Assembly (NCBI RefSeq): GCF_036924745.1
Contig: NZ_JAZHSD010000001.1
Span: 5,766,001-5,830,000, forward strand
DNA from: Bradyrhizobium sp. AZCC 1693
GTDB lineage: Bacteria; Pseudomonadota; Alphaproteobacteria; Rhizobiales; Xanthobacteraceae
Reading direction: 5' to 3'
DNA: 64,000 nt
The first letter of the stretch is position 1; every line of letters starts with the position of its first letter. Below are positions 50,861 through 59,205 of the stretch, piece after piece. Both the position numbers and the translations under genes were made by a program. The notes under the pieces are model-generated. The model was not told where the DNA came from. It ran no database searches and saw only the letters and a program-made list of their open reading frames with translations.

Positions 50861-51505
50861 ATGACCAGCAAGGACCGCATCACGCTTTATTACTCGCCGC
50901 AGACCCGGGCGACCGGCGCGCGGGTGCTGCTGGAGGAACTGGGAGCTCCCTATGATCTCCATATCCTGAACATGAAGGCCGGGGAGCAGCGCCAGCCGGC
51001 CTATCTCGCCGTCAACCCGCTGGGCAAGGTGCCGGTGGTCCGTCACGGCGAGGCGCTGGTGACCGAGCAGGTGGCGATCTACATCTATCTCGCCGACCTG
51101 TTTCCGGGAGCCGGGCTGACGCCCGCGCTCGACGATCCCTGCCGAGGTCCGTATCTGCGCTGGATCGCCTATTATGGTTCGTCCTTCGAGCCTGCCCTGA
51201 TCGACAAGTTCATGAAGCGCGAGCCGGCGCCTGTGACGCAGTCGCCATATTCCGATTACGACTCGATGCTCGGTGCATTGGAGGCGCAGCTTTCCAGGGG
51301 GCCTTATTTGCTCGGAGAGCGTATGACGGCAGCCGACATTCTCTGGGGCGTGGCGTTCAGCTGGACGATGATGTTTGGCCTCGTGCCGCGAAAGGACGTA
51401 TTTGCGGCCTATGCCGAGCGCATCACGTCGCGCTCCGCCTTCCAGCGGATCACCGCCGCCGATGCCGAGATGGCGGCGCAGCACGCCGCAGCCTGCGGCG
51501 GGTGA
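50861..51505 (+). CDS. Glutathione S-transferase
   Basis: 214 aa. Thioredoxin-like N-terminal domain (ITLYYSPQTRATGARVLLEE, PLGKVPVVRHGEALVTEQVA) and helical C-terminal domain. It conjugates glutathione to electrophiles or isomerises a substrate. Divergent from a WYL regulator and overlapped at its end (GTGA, 51502) by an alternative start of the DUF6157 gene, so the two are probably one unit. Confidence 0.92.
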   Translation: MTSKDRITLYYSPQTRATGARVLLEELGAPYDLHILNMKAGEQRQPAYLAVNPLGKVPVVRHGEALVTEQVAIYIYLADLFPGAGLTPALDDPCRGPYLRWIAYYGSSFEPALIDKFMKREPAPVTQSPYSDYDSMLGALEAQLSRGPYLLGERMTAADILWGVAFSWTMMFGLVPRKDVFAAYAERITSRSAFQRITAADAEMAAQHAAACGG

Positions 51506-51525
51506 GCGGAACCACGGGGTCCCTG

Positions 51526-51960
51526 ATGACAAAGACAGTTCACACGACCAACTGTTTCGACACCTTCATCCAGGTCGCGGAGGATTGCCCCGCGCGTACC
51601 GGCGAGGAGCCGCCGGCCCGCGCCGGGAATCCGACGGTCGCAGGCCTGCAATACCGGATGATTGCGGAAGCGCCCTACAAGTACACCTCCGACGACGTCA
51701 TATTCGCGACCTCGGCCCACGGCCGGCAGCTCGATGCGAAGGCGACGAAGAAGGCGCGAAGTCTTGCCCGCGACGAATTCTTCTCCAAGGGGCAGGCGTG
51801 TCTGCGCGCATCAGGGCTCGGCAAGCGCTTCGGCTGGGGCGTACACGCCGATGCCGAGGGGCGCGTCGCGATCTATGCGGTCGACAGCATGCGGTACCAG
51901 GCGCTCGCGCGTGATCCCGCCATCAAGCAGGTCCGCGCGATGCGGACGAAGCGAGCCTAG
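51526..51960 (+). CDS. DUF6157 family protein
   Basis: 144 aa. TTNCFDTFIQVAEDCPARTGE and YKYTSDDVIFATSAH match the pattern of DUF6157. It is soluble and without metal or catalytic motif. I chose ATG 51526; GTG 51502 overlapping the GST stop is an alternative. It is in an operon with GST under the WYL operator, so it may take part in the same stress or detoxification response. Confidence 0.85.
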   Translation: MTKTVHTTNCFDTFIQVAEDCPARTGEEPPARAGNPTVAGLQYRMIAEAPYKYTSDDVIFATSAHGRQLDAKATKKARSLARDEFFSKGQACLRASGLGKRFGWGVHADAEGRVAIYAVDSMRYQALARDPAIKQVRAMRTKRA

Positions 51961-51997
51961 AGCCCCGTTCCCCTTCAATCGGAACGGAAAAGGCTCT
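51959..51997. terminator. Two-way hairpin between DUF6157 and enoyl-CoA hydratase genes
   Basis: AGAGCC...CCGTTCC and GGAACGG...GGCTCT pair around CCTTCAATC. It begins at the DUF6157 stop and ends 8 bases before the convergent gene's stop. It belongs to a common rhizobial palindrome type. Confidence 0.7.
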
Positions 51998-52005
51998 GGC
52001 GCCTC

Positions 52006-52791
52006 TCAGAATTTCGGCGGGCGCTTTTCCGCAAAGGCCTTGATGCCTTCCTTGATCTCGTCGCTGCGCATGCTCTCGCGATGACGGAGGTCGGCGGCTT
52101 CTTCATCGAATTTGCCGCGGGCGAATTCATTGATGGCGCGCTTCATGCCGCGCATCGCCAGCGGCGCGTTGCCGGCCAGGATGTTGGCGAGCTTGTCCAC
52201 TTCTTCGTCCAGCATTTCCAGAGGCACCATGGCAGTGAGGTAGCCGATCCGCAGCATTTCCGGCGCAGTGATCTTTTGCGCGGTCAGGAACAGCTTCTTG
52301 GCGTTGTCCACGCCGAGCCGCGACACATAGCGGGCGATGCCGCTCTTGTAGTAGTGCAGGCCGAGCCGGGCCGCCGGCATGAACATTTCAGCCGTATCGA
52401 CGCCGATGCGAAAATCGCAGGCCAGCGCCAGGTCGGTCGAGCCGCCATAGACGCCGCCATTGAGCCGGCAGATCGTCGGCACGCCAAGGTCCTCCAGGCG
52501 GTCGACCACCGCCTCGAACGCCGATCCCGCGCTCGGTTGCGCGCACGCGCTGGTGGCGCGGTCGGCCACCGAATTGAGATCGTAGCCGGCGCTGAAGGCG
52601 CGGCCGGTGCCGGTCAGTACCAGCACGCGGATCGCGGGATCGGCTTCGATCCGGTCGAACAACTTCACGAGATCGCCGAGATCCTCGCTCTGCAGCCGGT
52701 TCAGATGTTTCGGTCGGTTGAGGCGGATGGTGGCCCGCGCGCCGTCGATTTCAAGTACCGGCGCGCTTGCCGCCTCGGCTGCTTCACGCAT
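52006..52791 (-). CDS. Enoyl-CoA hydratase/isomerase family protein
   Basis: 261 aa crotonase fold. Oxyanion-hole motifs GRAFSAGYDL and NGGVYGGSTDLALACDFRI are present. In the second motif the classical Glu pair is not obvious, so the exact reaction (hydratase, isomerase, thioesterase) is open. ATG 52791 has GGAGA 7 bases upstream; ATG 52803 would add four residues. Confidence 0.87.
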   Translation of the reverse strand: MREAAEAASAPVLEIDGARATIRLNRPKHLNRLQSEDLGDLVKLFDRIEADPAIRVLVLTGTGRAFSAGYDLNSVADRATSACAQPSAGSAFEAVVDRLEDLGVPTICRLNGGVYGGSTDLALACDFRIGVDTAEMFMPAARLGLHYYKSGIARYVSRLGVDNAKKLFLTAQKITAPEMLRIGYLTAMVPLEMLDEEVDKLANILAGNAPLAMRGMKRAINEFARGKFDEEAADLRHRESMRSDEIKEGIKAFAEKRPPKF

Positions 52792-52821
52792 GCTGTTCTC
52801 CATTGTTCTTGCTTGTTTGAT

Positions 52822-53934
52822 CTATTTGTTTTCTTGCGCGCGCCGTTGGGCCTCGGCATCGATGGTTTCGGCCAGATCAGGATGCCGCGCCATCAGCAGG
52901 CGAAAATCCACGAGATCGAGCACCAAGAGCCGCGTCACCTTGGTGGTCGTGACATTGGCGCCGCGCACATTGTTGCCGAGCAGCGCCATCTCGCCGAAAA
53001 ACGCGCCTTCGCCGAGTGCCACTTTCTTGCCGGGCAATTCGACCTCGGCCTCGCCATTGGCGATGAAATACATGCAGTCGCCCTGCTGGCCCTTGCGGAT
53101 GATCATGGTGCGTGCCGGCAGGTCCATCGTTCGCAGCATGTGCGTGACGTCGGCGATCGCGGCCGGGCCGAGGGTAGCGAAGAACGGCACCTTGCTGACG
53201 GTTTCCCAGGTTTTCAGGAAACTGTCGCGGCGGGTCTCGGCGGCAAAACCGGTCGCCAGAATACCGGTCCAGAGCCCGAACACGCCGAGGCCGGAGATCA
53301 TGACCAGCGCCGCGACCATGCGGCCGAGCGGCGTGATCGGCACCACGTCGCCATAGCCGGTCGTGGTCAGCGTCACCACCGCCCACCACAGCGCCGCCGG
53401 CACGCTGCCGAAGGTCGCCGGCTGCACGTCGCGCTCCAGGAAATATTCCGCGACGGATGCCAAAAACACCACCATCAGGAAGATCACGAGCACGCTGAGC
53501 AGCGGCCCTGATTCCAGCACCAGCACGCGCCGCAACTGCCGCAGCCCCGGGATGCCCGGAACCACCTTGAGCACCCAGAGGATGCTGAGCAGCCACGCCG
53601 TCCTGGGCTCGATGCCCACGAGGAGCGCGACCGGCACGGCGAGGGCGCCGATCGCGTCGACGACCCCGCTGCTGGAAAGCGCGTAGAGCGACAGCCGCCC
53701 TTGCCCCGCCATGTGGCGCAGCCGCACCAGCCATTCGAACACGAAATAGACGAGGCACGTCCACAGCACCGCGTCGACCCAATGGTGCGCCGCCTCGTAG
53801 GCGGGGGCCACGGTGAGCACCACCATCGCCGCGACGCCGGCCGCCACCGCGGCATAGGCCGCCTTGGTCATGTTGCGGCCGGCCGTCTTGGCGGCGAATT
53901 GAGCGAGTGCCGAGAGAACGAGCCGCTGGGTCAT
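52822..53934 (-). CDS. Cyclic-nucleotide-gated potassium channel, MloK1-like
   Basis: 370 aa. Six membrane segments, pore helix and selectivity filter TTTGYGD, then LGVFGLWTGILATGFAAETRR and a short linker to a cyclic-nucleotide domain (~250-360). The phosphate-binding cassette GEGAFFGEMALLGNNVRGA keeps Glu and Arg. The plan matches the cAMP-gated MloK1 channel of Mesorhizobium. It lies head-to-head with a Popeye-like cNMP protein. ATG 53934 was chosen from topology; an upstream extension looks unrelated. Confidence 0.92.
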   Translation of the reverse strand: MTQRLVLSALAQFAAKTAGRNMTKAAYAAVAAGVAAMVVLTVAPAYEAAHHWVDAVLWTCLVYFVFEWLVRLRHMAGQGRLSLYALSSSGVVDAIGALAVPVALLVGIEPRTAWLLSILWVLKVVPGIPGLRQLRRVLVLESGPLLSVLVIFLMVVFLASVAEYFLERDVQPATFGSVPAALWWAVVTLTTTGYGDVVPITPLGRMVAALVMISGLGVFGLWTGILATGFAAETRRDSFLKTWETVSKVPFFATLGPAAIADVTHMLRTMDLPARTMIIRKGQQGDCMYFIANGEAEVELPGKKVALGEGAFFGEMALLGNNVRGANVTTTKVTRLLVLDLVDFRLLMARHPDLAETIDAEAQRRAQENK

Positions 53935-54248
53935 CGGATGAGGAGGGCCCTGATGGGTGCAATAAAAGCTGGATAACGGCCAGGCCGCGGCGTGACCAAT
54001 GCCCGCAAGGTGCCTGCCTGCGGGGAGGCCGTCAACGACAGCCTTCATACGGAGCCACGCGTCCCTGGGCACCTGGTCCGGCCGCGCCGGGAGCCGGGTT
54101 GAGGGGCGAATTTAACCCGGGAATCGTGAGAATCCCGACAAATCGTCGTTCTTTCCTCGTATATCAAAATGGCCCCGCGGACATTACGATAGCGGGCGCT
54201 GCAACAGAATCGTGAAAACGCACACGTTTAGATATTGGTTGGCTTCCA
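53935..54248. other. Divergent intergenic region, no gene
   Basis: The promoters of the channel and the Popeye-like gene should lie here. An AT-richer patch is near 54140-54180 and 54220-54245, otherwise nothing was recognised. Confidence 0.45.
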
Positions 54249-54914
54249 ATGGATACGTCTCATCTGGCAGAGCACGCCGGAACGGCCGGCGCACTGTTTG
54301 CATCGATCTTCGTGGTCGCCACCACGACGATGCGGACCATGATCCCGCTGCGGGTCTTCGGCATCCTCGCCAATGTCGTCTTGATCGTGACCGCGATCCC
54401 GACCCATAATTTCCTGGTGATGGGGGTGCAGGTGGTCATGCTGCTGGTCAATTCCTATCGCCTGCACCAGATGCTGCAGCTGGTGCGCGACGTGAAGAAA
54501 TCCGTCAACAGCGACCTCTCGATGGAATGGCTGAAGCCGTTCATGACCGAGCGCCAATGCGCGGCCGGCGAGATCCTGTTCTACAAGGACGAGAAGGCCG
54601 AGGACATGCTCTATATCGTCAGCGGCAAGTTCAAGCTGGTCGAGTCCGGCATCGTGCTGCCGGTGGGCGCCATCGTCGGCGAACTCGGCATGCTGTCGCC
54701 TTCGAACACGCGAACCCAGACGCTGGAATGTCTCGAGGCCGGCCTCATCCTGAGCGTCAGCTACAGCAAGGTCGAGGAGCTCTACGTGCAGAACCCCGCT
54801 TTCGGCTTCTACTTCCTTCGTCTTTCCAGCGCCCGGCTGTTCCAGAACCTGGACGCGGCGGAAAAGCGGCTGGCCCAGTACATGGCGTCCGCAGCCGAGC
54901 CGAAGCCTGCGTAG
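54249..54914 (+). CDS. Membrane cyclic-nucleotide-binding protein with Popeye-like topology
   Basis: 221 aa. Three hydrophobic segments (~10-30, 34-50, 52-70; LRVFGILANVVLIVTAIPTH) are followed by a cyclic-nucleotide-binding fold (~95-200: GEILFYKDEKAEDMLYIVSG, VGAIVGELGMLSPSNTRTQT). The phosphate-binding cassette keeps GEL and a following Arg. This order, three TM then cNMP domain, is that of eukaryotic Popeye-domain proteins and their bacterial relatives. Function unknown; may regulate the neighbouring channel or signal in the membrane. Confidence 0.82.
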   Translation: MDTSHLAEHAGTAGALFASIFVVATTTMRTMIPLRVFGILANVVLIVTAIPTHNFLVMGVQVVMLLVNSYRLHQMLQLVRDVKKSVNSDLSMEWLKPFMTERQCAAGEILFYKDEKAEDMLYIVSGKFKLVESGIVLPVGAIVGELGMLSPSNTRTQTLECLEAGLILSVSYSKVEELYVQNPAFGFYFLRLSSARLFQNLDAAEKRLAQYMASAAEPKPA

Positions 54915-54931
54915 AGGCCGGAGCACGGAGA

Positions 54932-55810
54932 GTGGCAGACCGCGGTATCCTGTCGTCGCTGCGTTATCTGCTCGCCGATGTCATCGGCGACGATGACGAC
55001 ACGCCGCCGTTTTTGCCCGAGGGCCTGCCGGAGCCGGTGATGGCGGTGGCGAGCGAGGCGATCCATCTTCTGATCGACTATCAGGGTCCGAGCTACGCCC
55101 ACCTCTATGTCGACCGGCTGCGGCGGTTTATCGGCAAGCAAGGCGTCGACGAGGCGATGCTGACCGACATTGCGCGGCTGATGGCGGTGCGCATGAGCTA
55201 CGAGGATCCGATCCGGATCGCGCAGTTGAAGCTTGCCGAACTCGCCGGCCGGCCCGCCGGGTCGGCCGGGTCCGTCGATATCAGGAAGTTCAGCCTCGAA
55301 GAACTGATCGGCGTGCTCCCCGCTGTCATCGCCGAGTATGTGCTCGATGCACTCGAATGGGCGGGCTGGATGCACAAGCGGGTCTCCATCCGCTTCAGCA
55401 CGGCCAGCAGGTTCGGCATTCGCCGCCTCAAGATCGAGGCGGGGCTGCGGCGATGGCGGCTGCTTTCGGTGCGTTACGCCAAGGAGCGGGTCTGGGTTGA
55501 ACGCTGGCTGCACATGATCGACCGCAGCCTGACCAAGCAGCCCCAGGCCGCGCCCGTCATCGTGCAGACCGCAACCATGATCGAGGGATATGGCGACGTT
55601 TATCGGCAGGGCATGACGGACTGGAATGCGATCATCGACGGCCTGGTCAAGCCGACCTTCGATGGCGTGCTGGCGCTGCCGGATCTCGCCGGCGCGGTGA
55701 CTGAGGCGCGCGCCGCCGCATTGCCCGACCCGCGGCAGGCGGCGCTCAAGCGCAGGATCGCTGAAATCCGGGCGCGGGCGCCCGCCGGCTCGAACGCGGC
55801 CGTTCATTGA
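54932..55810 (+). CDS. Orphan C-terminal domain of indolepyruvate/2-oxoacid oxidoreductase type (DUF6537-like)
   Basis: 292 aa. LLIDYQGPSYAHLYVDRLRR, ARLMAVRMSYEDPIRIAQ and EGYGDVYRQGMTDWNAII match the C-terminal part of fused indolepyruvate oxidoreductase subunits. The N-terminal catalytic portion is absent and the gene starts 17 bases after the cNMP gene. GTG 54932 is the best start, though its GGAG is only one base away; ATG 55040 is possible. It could be a free-standing regulatory or assembly domain, or a remnant. No catalytic partner is nearby. Confidence 0.7.
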   Translation: MADRGILSSLRYLLADVIGDDDDTPPFLPEGLPEPVMAVASEAIHLLIDYQGPSYAHLYVDRLRRFIGKQGVDEAMLTDIARLMAVRMSYEDPIRIAQLKLAELAGRPAGSAGSVDIRKFSLEELIGVLPAVIAEYVLDALEWAGWMHKRVSIRFSTASRFGIRRLKIEAGLRRWRLLSVRYAKERVWVERWLHMIDRSLTKQPQAAPVIVQTATMIEGYGDVYRQGMTDWNAIIDGLVKPTFDGVLALPDLAGAVTEARAAALPDPRQAALKRRIAEIRARAPAGSNAAVH

Positions 55811-55811
55811 A

Positions 55812-55906
55812 TGTAGGGTGGGCAAAGGAGCGCAAGCGACGTGCCCACCATCTGTCCGTGCGGAAGGTCCTGATGGTGGGCACGCTTTCGCTTTGCCCAC
55901 CCTACA
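55812..55906. repeat. Palindromic repeat, GTAGGGTGGGC family (copy 2)
   Basis: TGTAGGGTGGGCAAAGG is mirrored by CTTTGCCCACCCTACA; inner arms GTGCCCACCAT and ATGGTGGGCAC also pair exactly. Partner of 7639-7736. Confidence 0.88.
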
Positions 55907-55922
55907 TCTCACCATGAGGGCG

Positions 55923-57323
55923 TTACGCGCTCTGCGCGGTCTTCACGGCCACTACTTTATCATCCGGGGGCGGCGGGTGCCGCTTGAGATGTTCGCGGCG
56001 CAAGCCGATCTCGTCGCGCACGAATTCATAGCCGAGCTTGAAAGTGTCCAGCCCGTCGCTACTGATGGTGCCGTCGCGCAACCCTATCACCACGCCGCGC
56101 AGGATCGTTTCCAGCTCGTCCTGGAGTTCATCGAGAGCGTCGAGGCTCGTGGCGTATTCCATGCGCTCGCCGACATCGAGAATGGCGGTTGCGAGCTGGC
56201 TGGCCTTCTCCGGCGCGATCCGGGTGACCTTGGTGTAGATGGCGGCAAAGATCGAGCCGATGATGCTGAGCGCGAGCAGCGCAACATACATCAGGTCGCT
56301 GTAGCGCTCGACAAAGGACTTGATTTCGTCGTTGATGTATTCGGCGGCGCCCGGATGCGCCACGATGAAGGCATCCTTGTCGGTCGCCGCCGGCTCGATC
56401 TTGGAGGCGAAGCCGTCGGTGAGCGCGAGCTCCGCCTTGTTCTCGTAGATGATCCGCGCCAGGTCGCTCACGGTCGTGGTCGAGAGCCTGGATTGGGCGA
56501 CCAATAGCCATTCCAGCCCGATCGTATCGACGTCTTCCTCAGGCACGGCGGGCGAAGCGGACAGCATGCCGGTCGCCACCGTTTCCTCGGAAATGGCCGG
56601 ATTCTTCCTGGCGATCGCCTTCGCCGAATCGATCGCATTCAGGGTGAAGCCGCCGCGCTTGGCGATTTGCTCGTAGCTCTTGTCCTTCACGATGTGCGAG
56701 GCATGCGCGACCTTGATCACGGCGCCGAAGCCCGAAGCGAACAGCTTGTCGAAGGTCGAGCCGGGCGGGGCCATCTGGATCCGGGCCGCCGCATCCGCGG
56801 TGTCCGGGAGTTCGAGAATATTGCGCACCAGCGCGACGCTGCTTTCGCTGTCGGCTATGACCGCGATCTTCTTTTTCTTCAGGTCCGCAATGGTCTTGAT
56901 CTTCTTGCCGCCGGGGCTGATCAGCAGGAACAGGTCATGATCGAGAATTGCGAGCGCGCGGGCGCGAGGCGGAATCCTGGCGTCGGTGCGCAATATCGCA
57001 AGGTTGGCATCCTTGCGGTCGAACTGCGACAGCGCCTTTGCATTGTCGCCGTTGGGCACGATCTTGAGCCGCAGCCGCGAGGAATTGTTTTTCAGCACCG
57101 TCGCCAGCCGGGCGGCGAAGCGCGCCTCGGGGCCATTGGCCTCGCCGACGGCAAACACCAGCGTCTCGGAATTGCGCAGCCAGGTCCGGCCACCCCAAAC
57201 CACGGCGGCGGTCAGGATCAGGGTCAGGATGGAAAACAGCAGGATCTGGGTCCGGTTGCTCTTGACGACCCGCGAACGGCGACGCGGCATTTCCGGGTCC
57301 GGCGTTGGGGCTTCAGCACTCAT
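55923..57323 (-). CDS. Membrane-anchored TAXI-type binding protein
   Basis: 466 aa. One TM near the N-terminus (~28-48), an external TAXI-like domain (~55-335: LVFAVGEANGPEARFAARLATVL, NLAILRTDARIPPRARALAIL, TIADLKKKKIAVIADSESS), a second TM (~345-365: LMYVALLALSIIGSIFAAIYT) and a cytosolic helical tail with a Pro-rich end. This is not a soluble transporter subunit. A sensor or scaffold that couples ligand binding to a cytosolic signal is a reasonable inference. No permease adjoins. Confidence 0.85.
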   Translation of the reverse strand: MSAEAPTPDPEMPRRRSRVVKSNRTQILLFSILTLILTAAVVWGGRTWLRNSETLVFAVGEANGPEARFAARLATVLKNNSSRLRLKIVPNGDNAKALSQFDRKDANLAILRTDARIPPRARALAILDHDLFLLISPGGKKIKTIADLKKKKIAVIADSESSVALVRNILELPDTADAAARIQMAPPGSTFDKLFASGFGAVIKVAHASHIVKDKSYEQIAKRGGFTLNAIDSAKAIARKNPAISEETVATGMLSASPAVPEEDVDTIGLEWLLVAQSRLSTTTVSDLARIIYENKAELALTDGFASKIEPAATDKDAFIVAHPGAAEYINDEIKSFVERYSDLMYVALLALSIIGSIFAAIYTKVTRIAPEKASQLATAILDVGERMEYATSLDALDELQDELETILRGVVIGLRDGTISSDGLDTFKLGYEFVRDEIGLRREHLKRHPPPPDDKVVAVKTAQSA

Positions 57324-57705
57324 GGCTCGTACCCGGGATCAGGGACGGGTCGCTGCCGAGATGGCGCCGCAGGCCGTCCGAATGAATTCGTAAATACCTA
57401 GAAAAGAACGATAATTTTGCCCGCCGGCCAATGATAGCCCGCTCCTATGGGATTGCAAATCGCGGCGCGACGGTAACCTTACCAGCGGACCACGCTGCGC
57501 GCCGTTGCCGCAGTATCGCAGTTCCGCCACACCGTGCGATTTTCAGACTACCCACAGGTGCATTCCGGCCCGGGAGATGCCATAAATAAAGGCAACGTTC
57601 GAACAGTCCGGGTTTGACAACAACATTGCGCTGACAGCCTAGGTCCCGGTTTTTTCGTCACCTCTCCAGTCCCAGCAAAGGGCGTCAGCCTTGTTGTTTC
57701 CTTCG
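57324..57705. other. Intergenic, no gene seen
   Basis: About 380 bases between divergent genes with no convincing frame. TTTGACA near 57613 could be a -35 element of the DUF3307 gene, with no clear -10. Confidence 0.45.
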
Positions 57706-58098
57706 ATGTCGTCCTCGGTTCCGGTAGGTGCGCTGATAGGATGGATGCTGCTTCTGACCGTGAAGCACATCATTGCGGATTTCATGCTGCAAAATTCCTG
57801 GATGGCGATCGGCAAGGATCAAAAGACCGGCTGGGCCCTCCCGCTGTTGGCGCATTGCCTCGTCCACCTCGCGGTAGCGATGGCGCTGATCCTGTTCGTC
57901 GCGCCGCGATTCTGGTTCGTCGCCTTCATCGACTTCGCGATTCACATCACCGTCGACCGTATCAAGGGGATCTTCGCTTCCCGCTACGGCGTGACGATGG
58001 AGAACGAGCATCCGTGGTTCTGGACGCTGATCGGCGTCGACCAGGCGCTGCACCATCTCACCGGTTTCGGCCTGTCGATCTTCATGGCGGCGAACTGA
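57706..58098 (+). CDS. DUF3307 membrane protein
   Basis: 130 aa with four membrane segments. HIIADFMLQNSWMAIGK at the start, IHITVDRIKG in the middle and DQALHHLTGFG near the end are the DUF3307 signature (HxxxDF, DxxK, DQxLH). The His/Asp residues could bind metal. ATG 57706 was chosen; TTG 57691 is an alternative. Function unknown. Confidence 0.88.
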   Translation: MSSSVPVGALIGWMLLLTVKHIIADFMLQNSWMAIGKDQKTGWALPLLAHCLVHLAVAMALILFVAPRFWFVAFIDFAIHITVDRIKGIFASRYGVTMENEHPWFWTLIGVDQALHHLTGFGLSIFMAAN

Positions 58099-58296
58099 TC
58101 CCGCGCGCGCCGCTGCATCGGCCCGCTTGTTTCAATCCTGCTCCGAGATCGGAAGGCGCGCATCCGCTCTGGTGCGAATCATGTTCCGATTTCCGATTCG
58201 GGTGTGGCTGACAAGCCACCCGGAACACTACTGGTGCGCGTGGTTAACCTTTCATTAGAGTATTGCACTGCATCTTCCGCAAAGGGAGAACCCGCA

Positions 58297-58701
58297 ATGT
58301 TTTCAAGCCGCGACGCCTTCGAGAACGATTTCTGTCCGGTCCGGGACGAGCTGCTCGGCGAGATGTATCGCGCCAATGCCAACGGCCTGCCGCTCTTGGT
58401 GGACAGCGTTTCGTCCGACGTCCGCGCCATGCTGGCGCTGTTCTGCTACCGCCGCAGCCACCTCCACGCGCTGGCCGTTGCGATTGCAGCAAGCTGTACC
58501 GAACGCGAGCTGATCCATTTCGGCGGTCGGGTCGGTTCCACGCTCTACGCGCTGTCGCGCGGACCCGCCGCGCGTTCCGTCTCGTCGTCATCCCACGGCG
58601 GCCGCAAGCCGATCACGCTTTCGACCAAGCCGCTCTCGACCTTCAAGCCGATCGAGGACGAGATCGATGATGAAGATTTGGTGCAAGCGGTGACGGTCTG
58701 A
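58297..58701 (+). CDS. Hypothetical protein (134 aa)
   Basis: MFSSRDAFENDFCPVRDELL..YRANANGLPLL.. is followed by a hydrophobic helix pair (MLALFCYRRSHLHALAVAIAA) and a disordered Ser-rich C-terminus. SD AAGGGAG is 9 bases upstream of ATG 58297. I do not recognise the family; it seems limited to Bradyrhizobium-like genomes. Confidence 0.72.
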   Translation: MFSSRDAFENDFCPVRDELLGEMYRANANGLPLLVDSVSSDVRAMLALFCYRRSHLHALAVAIAASCTERELIHFGGRVGSTLYALSRGPAARSVSSSSHGGRKPITLSTKPLSTFKPIEDEIDDEDLVQAVTV

Positions 58702-58715
58702 CGGCGTCCAATGCT

Positions 58716-58833
58716 GTCGTCCCTGCGAAAGCAGGGACCCATAGCCACCGGCCTTGGTTGTTACAGAAGGCGTCGGCCAAACTGCCTTATCGATAGATCA
58801 CGCGGTATGGGTTCCTGCGTTCGCAGGAACGAC
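58716..58833. repeat. Palindromic repeat, CGTCCCTGCGAAAGCAGG family (copy 2)
   Basis: GTCGTCCCTGCGAAAGCAGG is mirrored by CCTGCGTTCGCAGGAACGAC. The middle carries ACCCATA and TATGGGT, which also pair. Same family as 11670-11793. It ends just before the YkgJ gene's stop. Confidence 0.87.
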
Positions 58834-58834
58834 G

Positions 58835-59149
58835 TCAACTCAGCACCGGCAATCCGTGCCGCTTCCTCGCCATCGCGCATTCGACATCGCCGGGCATGCA
58901 GGTGCGGCACACTTCGGGGCGCACCGCATAGACCAGGCACGCCGTCGTCTCGCCAACCTTGCCTGACAGCGCCGAGCAGCGGTCGCCGTCGCAGCGCATT
59001 CCCGACAGTCTTTCGTTGACGAATCTTTCCGGGATCAGGTCGAGCGCCGCATCGTCCTCGGTGGTGAAACGCGGCCAGTTCTGCGAGTAGCTGCAGCAGG
59101 CGCCGCAGGCCTGGCAGGGGCTTTCATTATCGGCGGCGATTCCTTGCAT
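58835..59149 (-). CDS. YkgJ-family cysteine-cluster protein (UPF0153)
   Basis: 104 aa. Cys12-x2-Cys15-x2-Cys18-Cys19 (CQACGACCSYSQNWPRF) and the later CDGDRCSAL, TTACLVY, CRTCMPGDVECAM give the metal cluster of YkgJ proteins, thought to bind zinc or iron-sulfur. Function unknown. ATG 59149 lacks a strong SD, but the Cys motif fixes the frame. Confidence 0.88.
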   Translation of the reverse strand: MQGIAADNESPCQACGACCSYSQNWPRFTTEDDAALDLIPERFVNERLSGMRCDGDRCSALSGKVGETTACLVYAVRPEVCRTCMPGDVECAMARKRHGLPVLS

Positions 59150-59205
59150 GCCTGCGTTTAGCCCGGAACGACGGCCGCGGCCAGCCACCCACGTCAGGTA
59201 TCCTT

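Noticed and set aside
52822..53934. Ordinary voltage-gated channel
   Set aside because: The C-terminal cyclic-nucleotide domain with intact phosphate cassette makes a cNMP-gated channel the better call.
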